64,000 nucleotides of DNA from Gallionella straubiae (GTDB lineage Bacteria; Pseudomonadota; Gammaproteobacteria; Burkholderiales; Gallionellaceae). The notes under the pieces were generated by a model, which had not been told where the DNA came from, did no database searches, and saw nothing but the letters and a program-made list of their open reading frames with translations. Numbering within the stretch: the first letter of the stretch is position 1; each line of letters starts with the position of its first letter. The stretch spans positions 1,240,001 through 1,304,000 of the forward strand of contig NZ_CP194331.1 in the NCBI RefSeq assembly GCF_051257895.1, in the 5' to 3' direction. This document shows, one piece after another, positions 57,196 through 64,000 of the stretch. The translations under genes were made by a program, and so were the position numbers.

Positions 57196-59311
57196 CCGCT
57201 AACTTGGAGATATCGGCGACCTGGTTCATGAGCCGGCCGAGCTGCTGCAGCAGTGCCGCGCGATTGAGGCGCAACTCCTTGTCTTCGCACATCACCATGA
57301 CCTTGTCGAAGAAGTCGTCGATGAAGGGCTTGAGCGTAACCAGCACCTTCAGGTTGTTGCCATACTCTCCGCGCTCCAGATAGCCCGTTGCCATCGGCTT
57401 GATGTCCTGTATGGCCTGGTGCAGCTCGCGCTCGGCGGCCTCCTTCAGCAGCGCGGGTTTCACGGCCGCGCGCGCGGAATCGGCGCCGAGCTCCTCGGCA
57501 TTCTTGCGCATGATGTTCTGCACGCGCTTGTTGGCCGCGGCCAGGTCTTTGGCCACCTCCAGCGCTGCGAACGTACGCACCCCCTGCAGGCGCGGCAGCA
57601 CCTCGTGCATGCGCCCGTCGAGCATGCACAGCACCGCCTCGATATGCGTCGCCTCGAAGCCGCGCTCGCGCAGGTAGCCGCGCAGGCGATCCAGCATGAA
57701 GCCTTCCACGTCGCCCGCGACCGTCGCGCTCAAGAGGCCTGCCGGAAAATTTGCGGCCGCGGTCTTCACGAGCGCGGGCAGCGGCAGGTCGAGCGGCGTC
57801 TCGACGAGGATGCGCAGGATGCCCAGCGCATGGCGGCGCAGGCCGAATGGATCCTTTTCGCCGGTGGGCACCTGGCCGATGCCGTAGATGCCGACCACCG
57901 TCTCCAGCTTGTCGGCCAGCGCGAGCGCGCAGGCGATTGAACCCTGTGGCAGCGCATCCCCGGCGAAGCGCGGACGGTAGTGCGCCTCAATGGCATCTGC
58001 CACGGCCTTGCCCTCGCCGTCGTGCAGCGCGTAGTAGCGCCCCATGATGCCCTGCAGCTCGGGGAACTCGCCGACCATGTCGGTGAGCAGGTCGGCCTTG
58101 GACAGGCGCGCCGCGAGCTCCGCATCCGCCTTGTCCGCATCCAGCAGCCGCGCAATCGTGCCGGCCAGCGTGGCGATGCGTTCGACGCGTTGCAGCTGCG
58201 TGCCCAGCTTGTTGTGGTACACCACGCTGCCGAGCTTCTCGACGCGCGATTCCAGTGTCTTCTTGCGGTCCTGGTCGAAGAAGAACTTCGCGTCCGCGAG
58301 GCGCGGGCGCACCACACGCTCGTTGCCGCCGATCACCAGGTTCGCGTCCGCAGGGCGGATGTTGGATACGATCAGGAACTTGTTGGTCAGCTTGCCCGCG
58401 GCATCGAGCAGCGGGAAGTATTTCTGGTTCGCCTTCATCGTCAGGATCAGGCATTCCTGCGGCACCTCGAGGAATTCCGCCTCGAATTTGCCGGCCAGCA
58501 CATTGGGTCGCTCGACCAGCGCGGTCACCTCGTCCAGCAGGGCGTCGTCTTCAATCGGCTTGAGGTTTTCTTTCGCCGCGGCGGCGGCAAGTTGTTTGAC
58601 GATCTCGGCGCGGCGCTTTTCGAAGCCAGGGATCACCGCACCTTCGTTTTCCATCTGCGCCTCGTAGCTGTCGGCGTCTTTCAGAACCACCTGCGCGGCG
58701 GCAGCCTCGAAGCGGTGACCTTGCGTGGTGTTGCCCGCCGTCAGCCCGAGCACCGAGACCGGCACGATATCGCTGCCATGCAGCGCAACCACCCCATGCG
58801 CGGGGCGCACGAACTGCACGCTGCTCCAGCCGTCGGCGAGCTGATAGGTCATCATCTTGGGGATCGGCAGCTTGGCAAGCGCGTCTTCCAAAGCCTTCTG
58901 CAAGCCTTCCGCCAGCGTCGCCCCGGCCTGCCTGCTGTCGTAGACCAGCGACTCCGCCTTGCCCTCGCCTTCGCGGCGCAACTGCGGCACGGTTTCAGGC
59001 CCGGCGCTCAGTGCGGCGAGTTTTTTCAACAGAGCGGTTGTCGCCTGCCCGTTCGCATCCAGCCCGACGGAAACCGGCATCAGCTTCTGCGACACCGCCT
59101 TGTCTTCGGCCCTGGCGACCACATCGCTAACGCGCACCGCAAGGCGGCGCGGCGAAGCAAAAGGGGTCACGGCGCTTGCGGCCGAGGCCAAGCCTTGCGC
59201 CTTGAGGCTCTCGACCAGCACGGCGGCAAAAGACTCGCCGAGCTTCTTCAGCGCCTTGGGCGGCAGTTCCTCGACGAGCAACTCGACCAGCAAATTCTTC
59301 GTCGTCATCAT
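57191..59311 (-). CDS. glyS: Glycine--tRNA ligase beta subunit
   Basis: The beta chain of the two-subunit glycyl-tRNA synthetase. At 706 residues the length is normal. The N-terminus has LLVELLVEELPPKAL, and the middle has NTTQGHRF and ALADKLETVVGIYGIGQVPT, family-specific segments, with an anticodon-binding DALR-like domain at the C-terminal end. I use the ATG at 59311, overlapping the glyQ stop in ATGA; the next codon is also ATG. Confidence 0.95.
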   Translation of the reverse strand: MMTTKNLLVELLVEELPPKALKKLGESFAAVLVESLKAQGLASAASAVTPFASPRRLAVRVSDVVARAEDKAVSQKLMPVSVGLDANGQATTALLKKLAALSAGPETVPQLRREGEGKAESLVYDSRQAGATLAEGLQKALEDALAKLPIPKMMTYQLADGWSSVQFVRPAHGVVALHGSDIVPVSVLGLTAGNTTQGHRFEAAAAQVVLKDADSYEAQMENEGAVIPGFEKRRAEIVKQLAAAAAKENLKPIEDDALLDEVTALVERPNVLAGKFEAEFLEVPQECLILTMKANQKYFPLLDAAGKLTNKFLIVSNIRPADANLVIGGNERVVRPRLADAKFFFDQDRKKTLESRVEKLGSVVYHNKLGTQLQRVERIATLAGTIARLLDADKADAELAARLSKADLLTDMVGEFPELQGIMGRYYALHDGEGKAVADAIEAHYRPRFAGDALPQGSIACALALADKLETVVGIYGIGQVPTGEKDPFGLRRHALGILRILVETPLDLPLPALVKTAAANFPAGLLSATVAGDVEGFMLDRLRGYLRERGFEATHIEAVLCMLDGRMHEVLPRLQGVRTFAALEVAKDLAAANKRVQNIMRKNAEELGADSARAAVKPALLKEAAERELHQAIQDIKPMATGYLERGEYGNNLKVLVTLKPFIDDFFDKVMVMCEDKELRLNRAALLQQLGRLMNQVADISKLAA

Positions 59312-60318
59312 GCCGCCGCTCCTTCGACTTTGCTCAGGACAGGCTTCTTCTCGATCTGGGCCAGCACTTCGTCCGCCCACGCCTTCGGCGCCATCGGGAA
59401 GCCGAGCCGCGCGCGGCTATCGAGGTAGCTCTGCGCGACGCTACGCGCGAGGTTGCGGATACGCCCGATGTAGGCGGCACGCTCGGTCACCGAGATCGCG
59501 CCGCGCGCATCGAGCAGGTTGAAGGTATGCGCGGCTTTCAAGACTTGTTCGTAGGCGGGCAATGCGAGTTGCTGTTCCATCAGGTATTTGGCCTGCTTCT
59601 CGTGGCTGCCGAACGCGCCGAGCAGAAACCCCACATCGCTGTGTTCGAAGTTGTAGGCGGATTGCTCGACCTCGTTCTGGTGGTACACGTCGCGATAGGT
59701 CACGCCCGGAGTCCAGGTCAGGTCGAACACGTTCTCGACGCCCTGCAGGTACATCGCCAGCCGCTCGAGCCCGTAGGTGATCTCACCGGTGATCGGCTTG
59801 CAGTCGATGCCGCCGACCTGCTGGAAATAGGTGAACTGCGTGACCTCCATGCCGTTCAGCCACACCTCCCAGCCCAGCCCCCATGCGCCCAGCGTCGGGT
59901 TCTCCCAGTCGTCCTCGACGAAGCGGATGTCGTTCTGTTTCAGGTCGAAGCCGAGCGCCTCCAGCGAACCGAGGTACAGGTCGAGGATGTTCGCGGGAGA
60001 GGGTTTCAGCACCACCTGGAACTGGTAGTAATGCTGCAAACGGTTCGGATTCTCGCCGTAACGCCCGTCCTTGGGGCGGCGCGACGGCTGCACGTAACCG
60101 GCCTTCCACGGCTCCGGGCCGAGCGCGCGCAGGAAGGTCGCCGTGTGCGAGGTGCCCGCGCCGACCTCCATGTCATAGGGCTGCAAGAGCGCGCAACCCT
60201 GCTTGTCCCAGTAATTCTGCAGCGTCAGGATGATCTGTTGAAAGCTCAGCCCTTGGCTGAGCTTCGGTGAAGACTCATGCCCGCTCGCGGGCGTTATGTT
60301 GGAACCAAAGGTAAGCAT
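59308..60318 (-). CDS. glyQ: Glycine--tRNA ligase alpha subunit, with repeat-derived inserts at both ends
   Basis: The catalytic chain of glycyl-tRNA synthetase. Class II motifs are clear: YDMEVGAGTSHTATFLRALG, YVQPSRRPKDGRYGENPNRL, FVEDDWENPTLGAWGLGWEV and EITYGLERLAMYLQ. Normal homologues start MLTFQQIILTLQNYW; here MLTF and QQIIL are separated by about 21 residues (beginning GSNITPASGHESS) encoded by two palindromes at 60244-60306. At the other end the residues KPVLSKVEG come from a common short repeat. The protein has 336 residues from the ATG at 60318. The core is intact, so it is probably functional. Confidence 0.94.
   Translation of the reverse strand: MLTFGSNITPASGHESSPKLSQGLSFQQIILTLQNYWDKQGCALLQPYDMEVGAGTSHTATFLRALGPEPWKAGYVQPSRRPKDGRYGENPNRLQHYYQFQVVLKPSPANILDLYLGSLEALGFDLKQNDIRFVEDDWENPTLGAWGLGWEVWLNGMEVTQFTYFQQVGGIDCKPITGEITYGLERLAMYLQGVENVFDLTWTPGVTYRDVYHQNEVEQSAYNFEHSDVGFLLGAFGSHEKQAKYLMEQQLALPAYEQVLKAAHTFNLLDARGAISVTERAAYIGRIRNLARSVAQSYLDSRARLGFPMAPKAWADEVLAQIEKKPVLSKVEGAAA
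59321..59343. repeat. CCTTCGACTTTGCTCAGGAC-type short repeat in the glyQ 3' end
   Basis: On the minus strand CCTGAGCAAAGTCGAAGG gives the in-frame peptide PVLSKVEG near the glyQ C-terminus. I know this repeat from many environmental bacterial genomes. It is embedded in the coding sequence just before the glyQ stop. Confidence 0.7.
60244..60306. repeat. Double-palindrome insert in the glyQ 5' end
   Basis: GCTCAGCC-CTT-GGCTGAGC (eight-pair stem) and CCCGC-TC-GCGGG are two palindromes within an interval of about 63 bases, a multiple of three, between the codons for the conserved N-terminal MLTF and QQII segments of GlyQ. Confidence 0.75.
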
Positions 60319-60351
60319 CGGTGTTATCAGGCGATTGCGAAGGTACACATT

Positions 60352-60615
60352 TTACCGGCTTTCGATGACTGCCGTCAGCCCGATGAGCTCTAGCTTGTCG
60401 GTGCGCGTCAGATTCTTGATCTCCATCTCGCGCTTCGATGCGGCAGAACGATCGGTGCATGGCTCGGCATACGCCAGTGCCACCGGCAGGCGCACCCTTG
60501 TGTACTTGGATGCCGTGCCGGCGTTATGCGCCGCAAGGCGTTTTTCCAGATCGTTGGTGATGCCGCAGTACAGGGAGTCGTCGGCGCAGCGCAGCAGGTA
60601 GCAGAACCAGTTCAT
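60352..60615 (-). CDS. GIY-YIG nuclease-domain protein
   Basis: An 87-residue single-domain protein of the UPF0213/YhbQ type. The GIY-YIG core appears as CYLLRCADDSLYCGITND, followed by LEKRLAAHNAG, the catalytic Arg region KYTRVRLPVALAYAEP and the Glu in REMEIKNL. Members nick DNA or have repair roles, but the physiological target is mostly unclear. The ATG at 60615 follows GGGAGGGG. It lies eight bases after the lnt stop on the same strand. Confidence 0.85.
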   Translation of the reverse strand: MNWFCYLLRCADDSLYCGITNDLEKRLAAHNAGTASKYTRVRLPVALAYAEPCTDRSAASKREMEIKNLTRTDKLELIGLTAVIESR

Positions 60616-60623
60616 TCCCCTCC

Positions 60624-62183
60624 CTAGCCCTCCGAGGGAATGCGGCGCAGCCGCGCGTAGGCCAGCATGGCGATCAGCAACAGCATCACCGCCGCGTTGC
60701 CCCAGCGCACGTAGGGCGTGATGCCCTGATAGCCCTGCGCCATGCCGTTCAGCACGGCCTCCCGGTGTTGCGGCAGTTGTTGCAGCACCCTGCCGTCCGC
60801 GCCGATGATGGAGGTCACGCCGGTATTGGTGGCGCGCAGCATCATACGGCCAGTTTCCAGCGCGCGCAGTTGCGAAATCTGGTTGTGCTGCGCCGCGGCG
60901 TGCGAGCGGCCGTACCACGCGTCGTTGGTAAAGTTCACCAGCAGCGTCGCCTCGGGCAGCGCACGAATGATCTCCTCGCCGAACACGTCCTCGTAGCAGA
61001 TGTCCGCCGCGACTTGCTGCCCGGCGACCTCGAGCGGCGCCTGCCGCTCGTCGCCGCGCGCGAGGTCGCCCATCGGGATGTCGAGCACGCCGTTGATGAA
61101 CCAGCCGAGCAGCGGGCGCAGCGGGATGAACTCGCCGAACGGTACGAGGTGCTGCTTGCGGTAATGCTGCTCGTCCGCGGAGCCGAGCGTGAACACGCCG
61201 TTGTAGTAGCTGCCGTTGTTGCGCTCGAAGGTGCCGATCAGGATGTCGCCGCCGTTTTTCCTCGCGTGATTGCGCAGTTGTTCGACCAGAGCCGTGGGCA
61301 CTTCGTGGCGCAGCAGCGGTAGCGCGGTTTCCGGCAGCACGGTGAGGCGCGCCGGATTCTGCAGCACCAGGCGGCGGTAGGTTTCCAGCGTGCCGGGCAA
61401 CGCGTCTTCGTTGAACTTGAGGTCCTGCGCGATGTTGCCCTGCACCAGCGCGACGCTGAACGGCTCGCCGTGCGGCTGCGTCCAGGCGATGGCGCGCAAC
61501 GCCGCACCGCCGATCCAAAACGCAACGAGCACGGCCAAGGCAATCTGTCCCTGCCGGCTCCAGCGCTTGTGCCACAACATCGCCAGCAGCCCCGCGCTCA
61601 CCGCCGCAACCAGCGACACGCCGTACACGCCGAGCAGCGGCGCGTAGCCCGCCAGCGGGCTGTCGCTGTGCGCGTAGCCCAGGGTCAACCACGGGAAGCC
61701 GGTGAAGATCATGCCGCGCAGCCATTCCACCAGCACCCACGCCGCCGGCATCAGCGCACACAGCGATACCTGCGTGGGGAGGCTGTACGCGGCTTCCGCA
61801 CCGGAGCGGTTCTCTTCTTCCGGGCTCCTGAACACCGCGCCGGTCAGCGCCGGCAAACGCGCCTGCGCGTAACCGGCCAGCGCCGGAAACAGCGCGAGGA
61901 ACGCCGCGAACAGCAGTGTGGCGGGCAGCGCGAGCGGCAGCGGCATGTTGCCGTAGTCATGCAGCGCAACATAGATCCAGCCGATACCGGCGCCGAACAG
62001 GCCGAGGCCGAACGCGAAGCCCAGCCATCCCGCCGCGCGCGGATCATCGGCGCGGCTCCACAGGGCGAACAGCACGGCGAGCGCCAGCACCGGGATGGCG
62101 AAGACCCCGAACGGCGCGAAACCGAACACGCACGACAAGCCCGCGATGAATGCGGCGAACAGGGATTTTCGAGTTTTGGACAT
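60624..62183 (-). CDS. lnt: Apolipoprotein N-acyltransferase
   Basis: Lnt adds the third acyl chain to outer-membrane lipoproteins. The protein has several N-terminal membrane spans, then a nitrilase-like periplasmic domain. The Glu-Lys-Cys triad is in LPETALPLL, YRKQHLVPFGE and ADICYEDVFGEE. VEWLRGMIFTGFPWL and FTNDAWYG are further family motifs. The ATG at 62183 (MSKTRKSLFAAF) is chosen over one 19 codons earlier. Residues near 110-135 (FRSPEEENRSGAEAA) look like an additional loop over a short palindrome. Upstream of glyQ, as in other betaproteobacteria. Confidence 0.93.
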   Translation of the reverse strand: MSKTRKSLFAAFIAGLSCVFGFAPFGVFAIPVLALAVLFALWSRADDPRAAGWLGFAFGLGLFGAGIGWIYVALHDYGNMPLPLALPATLLFAAFLALFPALAGYAQARLPALTGAVFRSPEEENRSGAEAAYSLPTQVSLCALMPAAWVLVEWLRGMIFTGFPWLTLGYAHSDSPLAGYAPLLGVYGVSLVAAVSAGLLAMLWHKRWSRQGQIALAVLVAFWIGGAALRAIAWTQPHGEPFSVALVQGNIAQDLKFNEDALPGTLETYRRLVLQNPARLTVLPETALPLLRHEVPTALVEQLRNHARKNGGDILIGTFERNNGSYYNGVFTLGSADEQHYRKQHLVPFGEFIPLRPLLGWFINGVLDIPMGDLARGDERQAPLEVAGQQVAADICYEDVFGEEIIRALPEATLLVNFTNDAWYGRSHAAAQHNQISQLRALETGRMMLRATNTGVTSIIGADGRVLQQLPQHREAVLNGMAQGYQGITPYVRWGNAAVMLLLIAMLAYARLRRIPSEG

Positions 62184-62284
62184 CGAGAGAACCGGTACAG
62201 AAAACGCGCGAAGAATAACCGATTCCTTCCGATACGGCATTTGTGATTAAATCGCGCCCTGATTATTCAGTAACACCTCCCGCC

Positions 62285-63016
62285 ATGGAAAAAATCCGCC
62301 TCTCCAAACGCATGTCCGAACTCGGACTGTGCTCGCGCCGCGAAGCGGACAGTTACATCGAGAAGGGCTGGGTGGAAGTCGACGGCGAAGTCGTGAGCGA
62401 GCTGGGCAGCAAGGTCTACCCCACCCAGCAGATCACCCTGCGCAGCGCCGCACAGAACACCCAGCAGCAGCGCGTGACGATCCTGCTCAACAAGCCGATC
62501 GGCTATGTATCCGGGCAGGCCGAACATGACTACAAGCCCGCTGTCACCCTGATCGACGGCGCTACACACTGGGCGGAAGACCCGTCGCCGCTGCGCTTCC
62601 ACCGCAGCCAGTTGCTCGGCCTCGCCCCGGCGGGCCGCCTGGATATAGACTCGCAGGGCCTGCTGGTGCTCACCCAGGACGGTCGCATCGCCAAACAACT
62701 GATCGGCGAGGATTCCAAAGTGGACAAGGAATATCTGGTACGCGTGCAGGGCAAGCTCAAGGACAGCGGACTGGCGCTGCTCAATCAGGGGCTGAAGCTG
62801 GATGGCGAATATCTCAAGCCCGCCAAGGTGACCTGGCAGAACGAGGACCAGCTGCGCTTCGTGCTGCGCGAGGGCAAGAAACGCCAGATCCGCCGCATGT
62901 GCGAACTGGTCGAACTGAAGGTGACGGGATTGAAGCGCATCCGCATCGGCAAGGTGAAGCTGGGGAATCTGCCGCTCGGGCAGTGGCGCTACCTGGGAGA
63001 AAACGAGCAGTTTTAA
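62285..63016 (+). CDS. 23S rRNA pseudouridine synthase, RluF/RsuA family
   Basis: A 243-residue enzyme with an N-terminal S4 RNA-binding domain (IRLSKRMSELGLCSRREADS) and a pseudouridine synthase core. The catalytic Asp is in APAGRLDIDSQGLLVLTQDG; LNKPIGYVSG and EGKKRQIRRMCEL are family motifs. Best fit is RluF (which modifies position 2604 region of 23S rRNA) by overall pattern and the ending LGNLPLGQWRYL, but RsuA/RluB/RluE paralogues are close. The ATG at 62285 is used; a start 14 codons upstream is possible. Confidence 0.88.
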   Translation: MEKIRLSKRMSELGLCSRREADSYIEKGWVEVDGEVVSELGSKVYPTQQITLRSAAQNTQQQRVTILLNKPIGYVSGQAEHDYKPAVTLIDGATHWAEDPSPLRFHRSQLLGLAPAGRLDIDSQGLLVLTQDGRIAKQLIGEDSKVDKEYLVRVQGKLKDSGLALLNQGLKLDGEYLKPAKVTWQNEDQLRFVLREGKKRQIRRMCELVELKVTGLKRIRIGKVKLGNLPLGQWRYLGENEQF

Positions 63017-63029
63017 ATACTGCCCGGCA

Positions 63030-64000
63030 TCAGGCTTTCACGTAATGAACAGCCAGGTCAGGCAACGCGGCGGGCTTGCCGAAATGCCAGCCCTGCCCGA
63101 AATCGCAGCCCAGCTCCAGCAGCTTCTTGCGCGCCAGTCCGGTTTCCACTCCTTCGGCGACCACGTTCATGCCGAGCGAGTGCGCGAGGTCGATTGAAGA
63201 GCGCACGATTTCCAGGCTCTGCGGGGAGTTCATCATGGGATCGATGAAGGCACGGTCTATTTTCAAGGTGCCGACCGGGTAGCGCTGCAGGTGCTCCAGC
63301 CCGGAGTGCCCGGTGCCGTAATCGTCCAGCGCAAGGCTGCTGCCCAGTTCGACCAGCCGATCCAGGATGCGCAACGCCATTTCGGGATGCTCGATCATGA
63401 CCGTTTCGGTAAGCTCCAGCTTCAGCTCCGTCGACGGCATGCCGTGGCGCGCGATGATCGTCTTCACGTCGTCCACCAGCGATTCGCAGGTCAACTGGGT
63501 TGGCGACAGGTTGACGCTGACGAAAGGATACGGATAGGTGGAATACTGCCTCAGCGCCGGCCAGTCGCGACAGGCGCGCTCCAGCGTCCACAGCCCGAGC
63601 TCGCGTATCAGGCCGGTCTGCTCGGCAAGCCAGAGAAAATCCATCGGCGGGATCACGCCGTCCGTGGGGTGATGCCAGCGGATCAGCGCCTCGAACCCGA
63701 CGATGTTGCTATCGGCCAGGTTGCAGATCGGCTGGTAATAGAGTTCGAATTCGTTGCGCGTCAGGGCGCGCGTAATCCCATGGGCGAGCGACAATTTCTG
63801 CGTAGCCTCGCCTCTCAGGGTGCTGCGATTGGCGGCTTGCGCCGGCGTGGTTTTTGCGTCCGGCGCCGGTTTTGCGGAGCCGCCCTGCTTGCTGCGGAAA
63901 CGCTCCAGGATGACCATCAGCAGATGGCGCAGGATCGGGTCGCACTTATCCAGCAAGCCATCCACCAGCTTCCGCTTGACGGGAACGAGTATGGTCTTCT
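63030..64000 (-). CDS. EAL-domain c-di-GMP phosphodiesterase (N-terminus outside window)
   Basis: The frame runs off the right edge with no stop, reading KTILVPVKRKLVDGLLDKCD before the first possible internal start (GTG at 63965). The visible part has a helical segment, a low-complexity linker (KPAPDAKTTPAQAANRS), and a full EAL domain: FEALIRWHHP, the Asn in NLSPTQ, ELTETVMIEH, LDDYGTGHS, LKIDRAF, AEGVET and HFGKP. The catalytic residues are all present, so hydrolysis of c-di-GMP is likely. A preceding sensor domain is expected but cannot be seen. Confidence 0.9.
   Translation of the reverse strand, partial: KTILVPVKRKLVDGLLDKCDPILRHLLMVILERFRSKQGGSAKPAPDAKTTPAQAANRSTLRGEATQKLSLAHGITRALTRNEFELYYQPICNLADSNIVGFEALIRWHHPTDGVIPPMDFLWLAEQTGLIRELGLWTLERACRDWPALRQYSTYPYPFVSVNLSPTQLTCESLVDDVKTIIARHGMPSTELKLELTETVMIEHPEMALRILDRLVELGSSLALDDYGTGHSGLEHLQRYPVGTLKIDRAFIDPMMNSPQSLEIVRSSIDLAHSLGMNVVAEGVETGLARKKLLELGCDFGQGWHFGKPAALPDLAVHYVKA

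Noticed and set aside
1..64000. tRNA, rRNA or complete insertion-sequence genes
   Set aside because: I looked in all gaps over about 100 bases and saw no cloverleaf-like sequence, rRNA segment or transposase frame; a covariance search would be needed to be certain.

Overview
The window reads as a G+C-rich betaproteobacterial chromosome segment, most likely from the Nitrosomonadales and possibly a Gallionellaceae-like relative. The order-level guess is inference. It rests on the RegB/RegA pair, the DUF1841 gene, the conserved runs argB / pyrimidine 5'-nucleotidase / slmA, dacC / dat / ybeD / lipB / lipA, cyaY <> lptM-lysA and lnt / glyQ / glyS / gmhB / plsC, and the density of c-di-GMP proteins. 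No rRNA, tRNA, CRISPR array, prophage or complete insertion sequence was seen.

Layout. 1-4.3 kb: a cut-off unknown gene, the N-end-rule transferases aat and bpt, a membrane protein, and pyrD. 4.4-5.45 kb: a GEMM-I c-di-GMP riboswitch in front of a pseudo-receiver/PilZ gene, closed by a strong terminator. 5.5-11.35 kb: a tightly overlapping rnfABCDGE-nth operon. 11.5-15.4 kb: DUF1841, an H1-like DUF2934 protein, a ChaA-type antiporter, and two lower-G+C genes. 15.5-18.2 kb: a three-gene electron-transfer module (anchored flavo-ferredoxin reductase, b-type membrane subunit, eight-heme cytochrome c). 18.2-22.3 kb: an AsmA-like protein, a divergent DAHP synthase, slmA, a HAD nucleotidase and argB on the minus strand.

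22.4-29.9 kb is a minus-strand signalling block: a MHYT/CHASE1/PAS/GAF hybrid kinase, an HPt module separated from it by one in-frame amber codon, then a REC-HD-GYP and a REC-PP2C protein with nearly identical receivers. 30-34.2 kb: a PCu(A)C copper chaperone, RegB/RegA, an HDOD protein and a CZB zinc-sensor domain protein. 34.4-38.3 kb: dacC, dat, ybeD, lipB, lipA. 38.3-40 kb: a small lower-G+C insert flanked by lipA and a decayed second copy of the lipA 3' end. 40-50.4 kb: cytochrome c, an RNase II-type enzyme, a TonB-like protein, aroE, mtgA, a large PAS-GGDEF-EAL protein and mgtE. 50.5-64 kb: an H1-like protein, lysA, lptM, cyaY, an acyl-CoA synthetase, a metallopeptidase, plsC, gmhB, glyS, glyQ, a GIY-YIG protein, lnt, an RluF-type synthase and a cut-off EAL protein.

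The least expected signals are these. (1) Small palindromic repeats lie in frame inside, or form the ends of, ordinary and essential genes (lysA, glyQ at both ends, an acyl-CoA synthetase, lipB, and perhaps lnt). (2) A dispersed hairpin family has conserved ends and covarying arms. (3) A 24-bp palindrome occurs twice in intergenic DNA. (4) A c-di-GMP riboswitch controls a protein that itself carries an intact PilZ c-di-GMP-binding signature on a receiver that has lost its phospho-acceptor Asp. (5) A single amber codon splits a hybrid kinase from its HPt domain.
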